Source of the DNA: Clostridiales bacterium
Lineage (GTDB): Bacteria; Bacillota_A; Clostridia; Oscillospirales; Oscillospiraceae
DNA: 15,655 bases
Assembly (NCBI GenBank): GCA_022777455.1
Contig: JALFGI010000187.1
Coordinates: 1-15,655, forward strand
Direction of reading: 5' to 3'
Each line of letters begins with the position of its first letter. The first letter of the stretch is position 1. The position numbers and the translations under genes are program-made. This document shows positions 7,519 to 13,209 of the stretch, one piece after another. Under the pieces are notes generated by a model. It did not search any database. It saw nothing but the letters and a program-made list of their open reading frames with translations, and was not told the origin of the DNA.

Positions 7519-8874
7519 GTGGATACTTTGATTGCAAATGTCACTGCGGTGACCATGAATCCCAAAATGGAGGTAATTTTCGGGGCCTACATCGGCATCG
7601 AAAACGGAAAAATCACCTCCATTGACCGCACACCCCCCAAGGAGCCGCCCAAGACGGTGATTGACGGCACCGGCATGGTGGCCATGCCCGGCCTCATCAA
7701 TTGCCATACCCATCTGGCCTCCTCGGTGCTGCGCTGCTATACCGACGACCTGGGCAATACCCAGGCTCTGGAGGAGCTATTAAAGAAGGAGGCCAAAATG
7801 GACTCCCGCTGCGCCCGGGTGGCGGCACTGCTGAGCATTGCGGAGTGCCTGCGTTTCGGCGTGACCTCTGTGTCCGATTTGTACTACTATCCCGACGCCA
7901 CCGCCAAAGCCGTGGCGGAGTCCGGCATCAAGGCCAACCTGGCCCTGTCCAGCTACCGGTTTATCGACCAGAACGAGGACTTCGACTTCGATACCGATGA
8001 GCAGTGCCGGGAGCTGGTTCGTGTGACGGAGAAGTGGAACGGCTTCGATGAGGGCCGGATCAAAATCGATGCCGGCATCTATGCCGAGTACACCAGCAAC
8101 TATAAGCTTTGGGAAGGTCTGCTGGGCTACGCCAGCGAGCAGGGCCTGGGAGTTCAGCTCCACCTGGCCCAGACGGCGGGAGAGGTGGAAGAGTGCCTGG
8201 ACCGCACGGGCATGAACCCCGGAGAGTTACTTAACTGCCACGGCCTGTTCAATGTTCCTGCCACTGCCGCGGGCTGCGGATATCTGACGGACTTTGAGCA
8301 AAAACTATTGGGGAAGAAAAAGGTCACCGCCGTGGCCCTGCCCATTGCCGCCGCCAAAAACGGGATGAGCTGCACCCCCATCCTGGACTGCGTCAAAGCC
8401 GGGATGAATGTGGCCCTGGGCACCGACGGTGCCGTGGAGACGGGAAACCTGGACATGTTTGAAGTGATGCGGGGCGCCTCCCTGTCCGTCCGGGCCGCCA
8501 AACAGGATGCTTCCGCCCTGCCCAGCTCCGCTGCGCTGATGATGGCCACCGTCTGCGGTGCCCAGGCCCAGGGCAGAAGCAAGGAATGCGGCATGCTGAA
8601 AGTGGGCATGGATGCGGACATTGCCCTGGTGGATTTCACTGCTCCCCATCTCATGCCCTGCCACAATGTGCTCAGCGGCCTGGTGTTCGCAGCCAAGGGC
8701 GGCGACGTGGCGATGACCATGGTCAGGGGCAAAATCCTCTACCAGAACGGTAAATTCCCCACCATTGACCTGGCTGCCGTGGTGCAGGAGCTGACGGAGG
8801 AAGCCATTCCCAGGCTCTTCCGGAAGGACCAGGAGCCCAGTGCAGCCCAAAATGGAGGTCAAACCAATGTCTGA
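7519..8874 (+). CDS. Amidohydrolase, SsnA/MtaD-like, with atypical active site
   Basis: A 451-residue member of the cyclic amidohydrolase superfamily related to SsnA, MtaD (5'-methylthioadenosine/SAH deaminase) and TrzN-type enzymes. The metal ligands are all there: H63 and H65 in PGLINCHTHLASS, H215 in QLHLAQT, H241 in NCHG and D303 in GTDGA. The composite domain closes with KVGMDADIALVDF near 361-373. The odd point is Q218: deaminases of this family read HL(S/A)E here, and that glutamate handles the proton transfer. The usual PVSN-type segment before the metal aspartate is also replaced (LPIAAAKNG). The start is GTG 7519, with GGAAAGGA nine bases upstream and 18 bases after hemZ. The C-terminus overlaps the flippase gene by eight bases. 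A deaminase or chlorohydrolase role should not be assumed. Confidence 0.85.
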   Translation: MDTLIANVTAVTMNPKMEVIFGAYIGIENGKITSIDRTPPKEPPKTVIDGTGMVAMPGLINCHTHLASSVLRCYTDDLGNTQALEELLKKEAKMDSRCARVAALLSIAECLRFGVTSVSDLYYYPDATAKAVAESGIKANLALSSYRFIDQNEDFDFDTDEQCRELVRVTEKWNGFDEGRIKIDAGIYAEYTSNYKLWEGLLGYASEQGLGVQLHLAQTAGEVEECLDRTGMNPGELLNCHGLFNVPATAAGCGYLTDFEQKLLGKKKVTAVALPIAAAKNGMSCTPILDCVKAGMNVALGTDGAVETGNLDMFEVMRGASLSVRAAKQDASALPSSAALMMATVCGAQAQGRSKECGMLKVGMDADIALVDFTAPHLMPCHNVLSGLVFAAKGGDVAMTMVRGKILYQNGKFPTIDLAAVVQELTEEAIPRLFRKDQEPSAAQNGGQTNV

Positions 8875-10462
8875 TGCGCAAAAGAAGCAGAATTTCCTCC
8901 AGGGCACGGCGTTGCTCGCCATTGCCACTTTGGTGGTGAAGCTGGTAGGCGCCCTGTACAAGGTGCCCCTGAATGCCATCATCGGAGAAAAGGGCTTCGG
9001 CTATTTCAGCACCGCTTACGAAATTTATAATATCCTGCTCATGATCTCCACCGCGGGCCTGCCCGTGGCCATGAGCCGGATGATCTCCCAGGCCAGCAGC
9101 CTGGAGCATTATGGCCAGGTGCGCCAGGTGTACGCCACTGCCCGGAAGCTGTTTCTGATCCTGGGTATCACCGGAAGCCTGCTGATGACGGTGTTCTGCC
9201 GCCAGCTGGCCTCCTTCTGGAATCAGCCGGATGCCTGGGCTGCCATCGGCTGCCTGGGTCCCTGTGTGCTGCTTATCTGCGTGATGAGTGCCTACCGGGG
9301 CTATTTCCAGGGCCAGAGCAACATGATCCCCACCGCCGTTTCCCAGGTGCTGGAGGTGGTGACCAAGCTGATTGTGGGCATGCTTGCCGCCATCATCGTG
9401 CTGAAGGCCACGGCCAGCGTGCCATTGGCCGCGGGCGGCGCCATCCTGGGCGTGACGGTGAGCTGCCTGGTGTCGGTGGTGTACCTGTCCGGCCGGTTCC
9501 GCAAGAGCTACCGGGTGCTTCCCGAAACCGGGGATACCCCCCAGTCCTTTGGAGAAACCGCCAGGGAGCTGCTGAAAATTGCCATTCCCATCACCCTCAG
9601 CTCCACCTGCCTGTCCATCATCACCTCCCTGTCCAGTAAAATCTACATGGGTCAGCTTTTGGCCTCCGGGGTCAGCCAGGAGGCGGCGGACACCATGCGG
9701 GGCGTTCACGTGATGACCCAGACCATCTACAATATGCCCTGCGCCTTCATCACCCCCATCACCGTGAGCATCATCCCCGCCATCACCGCCCAGATCACCC
9801 TGAAAAAGTACCGCCAGACCCGGCTCACCGAGGAATCTGCCATCCGGGTCACGGGCATCGTGGCCATGCCCTGCGCCGTGGGACTGACGGTGCTGGCCCA
9901 GCCCATTACCGCATTGCTTGGCGGTTACTCCGGAGAGCGTCTGACCCTGGCCACCCAGATGATGACCGTGCTGGGCATCTCCATTGTGTTTAACGCCCTG
10001 GTGCTGGTGACCACCGCCATTATGCAGGCCCACGGCAACGTGAACCGCCCGGTGGTGAATATGCTCATCGGCGGTGTATTAAAGCTGATCGTGGTGTATG
10101 TCCTCACGGGCAATCCCGCCATCGGCATTGTGGGCACGCCCATTGGCACGCTGCTGAGCTATGTGGTGATCTGCATTCTCAATGTGTTCTCCATTCGCTC
10201 TCTGGTGGAGGACCCGCCCCATATCATCAGAAATCTGGTGCGGCCCCTCCTGGCTGCCTGTCTCATGGGCGTGGCAGTGTGGCTGTGCTGGTGGAGCATG
10301 AGTACCGTAGGCATTTCCAGCCGTGTTTTGCTGGCCGGGGTTCCCGTGTGCGTGGGCGTTGTGGTGTATGTCATCGCCGCCATCGTGTTCAAGGTTATCA
10401 CCCGGGAGGACTGCCTGCTGCTGCCCAAGGGCGAGAAAATTGCAAAGCTGCTGAAATTGTGA
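8867..10462 (+). CDS. Polysaccharide/lipid flippase of the SpoVB-YabM (MOP/MATE-like) type
   Basis: A 531-residue multi-pass membrane protein of the MOP exporter superfamily, which includes SpoVB, YabM, YtgP and MurJ. These move lipid-linked saccharides such as lipid II or spore-cortex precursors across the cytoplasmic membrane. The N-terminus (GTALLAIATLVVKLVGALYKVPL, then IGEKGFGYFSTAYEIYNILL) has the family pattern, and about 14 hydrophobic segments run through the protein. ATG 8867 is chosen for GGAGG at 8854-8858. A longer start at 8840 would read an extra nine residues and has no such site. It overlaps the amidohydrolase by eight bases, so translation is probably coupled. In Bacillus subtilis the homologous yabM precedes mazG-like yabN and yabO (rqcP). 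Here HU and rqcP follow, supporting a YabM-like assignment. The exact cargo is unknown. Confidence 0.88.
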   Translation: MSDAQKKQNFLQGTALLAIATLVVKLVGALYKVPLNAIIGEKGFGYFSTAYEIYNILLMISTAGLPVAMSRMISQASSLEHYGQVRQVYATARKLFLILGITGSLLMTVFCRQLASFWNQPDAWAAIGCLGPCVLLICVMSAYRGYFQGQSNMIPTAVSQVLEVVTKLIVGMLAAIIVLKATASVPLAAGGAILGVTVSCLVSVVYLSGRFRKSYRVLPETGDTPQSFGETARELLKIAIPITLSSTCLSIITSLSSKIYMGQLLASGVSQEAADTMRGVHVMTQTIYNMPCAFITPITVSIIPAITAQITLKKYRQTRLTEESAIRVTGIVAMPCAVGLTVLAQPITALLGGYSGERLTLATQMMTVLGISIVFNALVLVTTAIMQAHGNVNRPVVNMLIGGVLKLIVVYVLTGNPAIGIVGTPIGTLLSYVVICILNVFSIRSLVEDPPHIIRNLVRPLLAACLMGVAVWLCWWSMSTVGISSRVLLAGVPVCVGVVVYVIAAIVFKVITREDCLLLPKGEKIAKLLKL

Positions 10463-10467
10463 TGATT

Positions 10468-10489
10468 TGCAAGAAAAATCTTGCATTTT
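10468..10489 (+). terminator. Possible weak terminator after the flippase gene
   Basis: A perfect 7-bp stem TGCAAGA-AAAA-TCTTGCA followed at once by TTTT starts six bases after the flippase stop. The stem is short and AT-rich, so it may only attenuate readthrough. The HU promoter is expected just downstream. Confidence 0.35.
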
Positions 10490-10586
10490 GCGAAACATTA
10501 TGTTAATCTAAGAAAGCTCAATTTTTCTATCTGCAAATGGGTGGTTTTCCCCCGTTTGACTTTCATTGAAGAGAGGATTTTTAATT

Positions 10587-10862
10587 ATGAATAAGACTGA
10601 ACTCATCGCTGCCGCCGCCGAGGCTTCCGGCCTGACCAAAAAGGATACCGAGAAGGCTCTGAACGCCGCTCTGGATGCCATCACCGCCGCCCTGGTGCAG
10701 GGGGATAAGGTGCAGGTCAGCGGCTTTGGCATTTTCGAGGTGAAGGAGCGGGAGGCCCGCATGGGCCGCAACCCCCACACCGGCGAAGCCATGGAAATCG
10801 CCGCTTCCAAGGTGCCTTCCTTCAAAGCCAGCAAGACCCTGAAGGACGCTCTGGGCAAGTAA
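10587..10862 (+). CDS. hup: HU-family DNA-binding protein
   Basis: A 91-residue nucleoid protein that binds and bends DNA as a dimer. It shows the full HU pattern: the N-terminal helices [20 protein letters not shown], the [10 protein letters not shown] strand, the DNA-contacting arm around GRNPHTGE with its intercalating proline, and the ending [19 protein letters not shown] 10587 is set by GAGAGGA at 10571-10577; an in-frame ATG at 10566 lacks a site. It sits between the flippase and rqcP genes, where mazG/yabN is usual in Bacillus and HU is common in Clostridia. A gap of about 124 bases before it, AT-richer than its surroundings, suggests its own promoter, but I could not place -35 and -10 boxes with confidence. 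Confidence 0.97.
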   Translation: MNKTELIAAAAEASGLTKKDTEKALNAALDAITAALVQGDKVQVSGFGIFEVKEREARMGRNPHTGEAMEIAASKVPSFKASKTLKDALGK

Positions 10863-10866
10863 TCCC

Positions 10867-11106
10867 ATGCGCCTGGACAAATACCTGAAGGTCTCCCGCC
10901 TCATCAAGCGCCGCACCGTGGCCAACGAGGCCTGCGACAATGCCCGCATCAGCGTCAACGGCCGGCCCGCCAAGGCCAGCTACGACGTGAAGGTAGGGGA
11001 CAAAATCGAGATTTCCATGGGCGGCCGCACCGTCGCCGTGGAGGTTTTGCAGGTGGCCGAATCCGTCCGCAAGGACGATGCCGCTGCCATGTACAAGCAG
11101 ATATAA
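10867..11106 (+). CDS. rqcP: RqcP/YabO-type S4-domain RNA-binding protein
   Basis: A 79-residue protein consisting of one S4 RNA-binding domain (MRLDKYLKVSRLIKRRTVANE through the ISVNGRPAKASYDVKVGDKIEI loop). RqcP (YabO) binds stalled large ribosomal subunits and, with RqcH, adds C-terminal alanine tails in ribosome-associated quality control; it is also related to heat-shock Hsp15. Size and the RLDKYLK start match RqcP. The gene starts four bases after the HU stop, so the two form one transcript that ends at the hairpin at 11111-11147. The yabP-yabQ-divIC genes that often follow are absent here, and the convergent cbiK takes their place. Confidence 0.93.
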   Translation: MRLDKYLKVSRLIKRRTVANEACDNARISVNGRPAKASYDVKVGDKIEISMGGRTVAVEVLQVAESVRKDDAAAMYKQI

Positions 11107-11110
11107 AAAG

Positions 11111-11147
11111 AAGGATTGTTTCACCCAAAGCCGGTGGAACAATCCTT
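11111..11147. terminator. Bidirectional terminator between rqcP and cbiK
   Basis: A 15-bp stem (11111-11125 with 11133-11147, a single T.G wobble) around a 7-nt loop. It starts five bases after the rqcP stop and touches the cbiK stop codon (11147-11149). Read on the - strand it is followed by CTTTTTATAT, a good tail for cbiK. Read on the + strand it is followed by TAAATTTTGTC, adequate for HU-rqcP. The convergent genes therefore share one compact terminator. Confidence 0.85.
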
Positions 11148-11923
11148 TAAATTTTGTCTGGATCGGCTTTTGCTTTTTCGGCAAACATTTCCTGCACGGC
11201 GGGAAGCTCCCCCAATCCGGTGAGGCACTGGCTTACCTGAAACCCCGCTGCTTCCAGCAGGGGCTTCAGCCGCCCGGTCATGTCCTTTTGGGCGTGGGCC
11301 CCGGCAGTCAGCAGCAGGGGCGCGAGGCACACCTTCCGCCGGGGGCCGGAAAGCAGGGAGGGAAGGGCGGCACCAAAATCCAGTCCCCCCTCCAAGGTGC
11401 ACAGCGCCATGCCAAGGTCCTCCAGATGGCGGCGGAGGGCGGGGTAGATGCGGTCGCTCTCATGGCCGGTGCCATGTCCCATGAGCAGAAGCGCCGTATC
11501 CTCCGGCAGGGGATAGGCATGGAGGAGCGCCTCTGCCAGGGCAGCAAGGTCCCGGTCCTCCCACAGCAGGGGTGTGCCCAAAATAACCCGCATCCCCTGG
11601 GCAGCGGAGGAAATTTCCTCCCGGAGCCGGTCATATTCCCGCCCGGGCAGCAGCAGGGTGGGCTGCACCTTCACCAGGGTGAACCCGGCCCGGCGCAGCT
11701 TTTCCAGGGCCTGGGCCGGGCTGTCCACCAAAATGCCCGCCTCTGCGGCAAGCTTCCGCCGGAGGGTAGGGCTGGTAAAGGCTCGGAAGCAGGGAATCTT
11801 CCCGGCGGCCCGCTGTATGGCCTGCTCCACAGGAAGAATGGCCTGTTCCAGCGCCTCCGGCCGTGCCGTGCCGAACCCGGCAATCAAAATGGCGTGTTTC
11901 TCCTTGATGTTTTGTTCCTGCAT
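11147..11923 (-). CDS. cbiK: Anaerobic sirohydrochlorin cobaltochelatase CbiK
   Basis: A class II tetrapyrrole chelatase that inserts Co2+ (in some lineages Fe2+) into sirohydrochlorin, the branch point to cobalamin or siroheme. The 258-residue length matches CbiK. The three metal residues known from the Salmonella enzyme are visible: H150 in LLLMGHGTGHESD, E178 in CTLEGGLDF and H210 in LLLTAGAHAQKDM, with nearly the same spacing. The opening AILIAGFGTARPEALEQ is also typical. The frame stays open upstream into repeat B2, but ATG 11923 has AGGGG at a suitable distance and begins the conserved part. The preceding gene on this strand encodes a Crp/Fnr-type regulator, separated by repeat B2, so cotranscription is possible. 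No other cobalamin or siroheme genes are in the window. Whether the metal is cobalt or iron cannot be told from sequence. Confidence 0.92.
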   Translation of the reverse strand: MQEQNIKEKHAILIAGFGTARPEALEQAILPVEQAIQRAAGKIPCFRAFTSPTLRRKLAAEAGILVDSPAQALEKLRRAGFTLVKVQPTLLLPGREYDRLREEISSAAQGMRVILGTPLLWEDRDLAALAEALLHAYPLPEDTALLLMGHGTGHESDRIYPALRRHLEDLGMALCTLEGGLDFGAALPSLLSGPRRKVCLAPLLLTAGAHAQKDMTGRLKPLLEAAGFQVSQCLTGLGELPAVQEMFAEKAKADPDKI

Positions 11924-11995
11924 ATTCCGTCCCCTGCCTTTTCTGCTCATTTCACTGAACGTTGAACGGTATCCGGTGCCGATAACCGTCACGCC

Positions 11996-12143
11996 ACTGT
12001 AGGGAAGGATATCATCCTCCCGCGCAGTACAACCCATCGTGATCAATCAGGTTGGGCGAATTCGTACTACGTTGGACATGATACCGTTCAACCAAACACG
12101 CGGTTAACCAACCTGGCGGGAGGCTACGATAGCCTCCCCTACA
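11996..12143. repeat. Family B element, copy B2
   Basis: Non-coding unit between the regulator gene and cbiK, in the same orientation as B1 and B3. The left hairpin core is GGAT-ATC-ATCC, with an extra A in the left stem. The right hairpin is GGGAGGCTA-CGA-TAGCCTCCC. The internal core AGGTTGGGCGAATTCGTAC matches the other copies. It fills most of the 256-bp gap and lies within the likely 5' leader of cbiK. A loose inverted repeat (ACGGT at 11966-11970 with ACCGT at 11985-11989) lies between it and cbiK and has no assigned role. Confidence 0.85.
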
Positions 12144-12179
12144 TTCGAACCGGGGGCTGTGGGAATTCACCCCAATCCC

Positions 12180-12866
12180 TCACTGCCCCCAGTGGGCCAG
12201 GGCTTCCCGGTTGAGGATGCGGAAGGTGTCCCGGTAGTAGTCCAGCAGCCCCTCCTGCTTCATCCGTCCCAGCTCCCGGGACAGGGCGCTGCGGTTGACG
12301 CACAGATAGTCCGCCATGTTCTCCCGGCTCAGCCCTAAGGAGAAGGTGGCGGCATCTCCCGCCCGGTCCAGCAGGTACATGGCGATCCGCCCCCGGAGGG
12401 AGCTGACACTGAGATAACCCAGCCTGCGCCGCTGGGCCCAGTATTTCTGTGCGATCTGGCCGATGAGATTCTCCCGCAGCCGGGAGTGGGCCGGACAGCA
12501 TTCTCCGCAGCCGCCCATGACCTGCCGGAAAGGGAGAAACACCACCGTGGTTGCCTCTGCCGCGATGACATACACCGGGCTGACCCCGCCGGGGGTGGAC
12601 ATGAGCACGTCCCCCACCAGCGCCCCGGGGCCGTGCCAGGCCATCAGGGTGTGCTGCCCTGCGGCGTTTACTGCCTCCGCCCGCACTGCCCCGGAGAGCA
12701 CCACGGCACAGGCACTTACCTGCTGACCTGCGTGGTAGAGGATGGCATTTTTGTCGTAATGGGCCGCCTCTGCTCCCAGGCAGCCCAGCAATCGCTCCAG
12801 TTCGGGCTGGCTGATTCCCGTGAACAGGCCGCAGGAGACCAGAATCTCCCGTTCTTTTTCGTTCAT
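12180..12866 (-). CDS. Crp/Fnr-family transcriptional regulator with a Cys cluster
   Basis: A 228-residue one-component regulator. The N-terminal cyclic-nucleotide-binding-like beta-roll spans about 15-115. The long dimer helix follows at about 126-150. A C-terminal Crp-type winged helix (about 160-225) has the recognition segment SRENMADYLCVNRSALSREL. The cAMP-contacting Arg-Ser pair of Crp is missing (the position reads GVSPVYV), so cAMP is unlikely to be the signal. GGCGECCPAH at 118-127 (C120, C123, C124) lies just before the dimer helix and could bind a metal or sense redox. It lacks the N-terminal Fnr cysteine array. ATG 12866 follows a strong GGAGGG. The gene is divergent from an ABC importer whose promoter has a class II palindrome, so importer activation is the likely job. 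Direct copies of repeat B flank it on both sides. Confidence 0.88.
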   Translation of the reverse strand: MNEKEREILVSCGLFTGISQPELERLLGCLGAEAAHYDKNAILYHAGQQVSACAVVLSGAVRAEAVNAAGQHTLMAWHGPGALVGDVLMSTPGGVSPVYVIAAEATTVVFLPFRQVMGGCGECCPAHSRLRENLIGQIAQKYWAQRRRLGYLSVSSLRGRIAMYLLDRAGDAATFSLGLSRENMADYLCVNRSALSRELGRMKQEGLLDYYRDTFRILNREALAHWGQ

Positions 12867-12939
12867 ATACCCTCCATCAAAAAATGTGCATGTAACTTTG
12901 ACCCAGCAGAGCGGTAAAATGTAATTTATTGCAACGCCA

Positions 12940-13087
12940 ACTGTAGGGGAGGCTCGTAGCCTCCCGCGCAGTACCAGCCCACGATATAAACCAGGTTGGG
13001 CGAATCCGTACGAAGTCGGGCATGATGCCATTCAACCAAACACTCAGGCCCGGAACGTGGCGGGAGGCTGCGAGCCTCCCCTACAGT
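12940..13087. repeat. Family B element, copy B3
   Basis: A clean 148-bp unit with terminal ACTGTAGGGGAGG and its reverse complement CCTCCCCTACAGT. Left and right hairpins are GGGAGGCT-CGT-AGCCTCCC and GGGAGGCT-GCG-AGCCTCCC. It sits in the middle of the 343-bp divergent region between the regulator gene and the ABC operon. It leaves about 73 bases for the regulator leader and about 122 bases for the importer promoter. It has the same orientation as B2, so the regulator gene is bracketed by direct repeats. Confidence 0.88.
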
Positions 13088-13119
13088 GCCTGGTACGATC
13101 AATTACAATACGCCTATCT

Positions 13120-13133
13120 GTTGCCATGGCAAC
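13120..13133. promoter_or_regulatory. Perfect palindrome, probable Crp/Fnr-type operator
   Basis: GTTGCCATGGCAAC is a perfect 14-bp palindrome located where a -35 box would be. Its centre (between 13126 and 13127) lies at -41.5 from the start predicted from the TATAAT at 13156-13161, the standard class II activator position of Crp/Fnr proteins. A single GCAAC half-site also occurs at 12931-12935 near the regulator's own leader. Binding by the neighbouring regulator is inference. Confidence 0.6.
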
Positions 13134-13155
13134 GGAATTCTGAACTTCAGTATAG

Positions 13156-13161
13156 TATAAT
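13156..13161 (+). promoter_or_regulatory. -10 element of the ABC importer operon
   Basis: A perfect TATAAT with no recognisable -35 at 16-18 bp spacing (candidate hexamers read CGGAAT, GGAATT or ACGGAA). This is what an activator-dependent promoter looks like. The predicted start near 13168 gives a 42-base leader containing a TCCGGG-AATC-CCCGGA hairpin (13178-13193) just ahead of the ribosome site AAGGAG at 13196-13201. Confidence 0.65.
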
Positions 13162-13209
13162 ACCTCCAGAAAGTCAATCCGGGAATCCCCGGAGGAAGGA
13201 GCCGTTCCT

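Noticed and set aside
10481..10509. HU promoter TTGCAT, 17 bp, TAATCT
   Set aside because: Spacing is right but the -10 matches only half of the consensus and the -35 overlaps the putative terminator stem. A promoter is likely somewhere here, but this assignment is not reliable.
11924..12046. N-terminal extension of CbiK to 12046
   Set aside because: The added 41 residues are translated family B repeat with no CbiK similarity. ATG 11923 has a suitable ribosome site and starts the conserved domain.
12867..12939. Promoter of the regulator gene on the - strand
   Set aside because: TTGGCG and TTGCAA occur upstream, but no acceptable -10 lies at 16-18 bp. Left unassigned.
12867..13031. N-terminal extension of the Crp/Fnr regulator to 13031
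   Set aside because: The extension reads through repeat B3; the strong GGAGGG before ATG 12866 defines the start.
13168..13209. Riboswitch in the leader of the importer operon
   Set aside because: The leader is only about 42 bases with one 6-bp hairpin, too short for any known cobalamin, TPP or similar aptamer, and no B12-box is visible.
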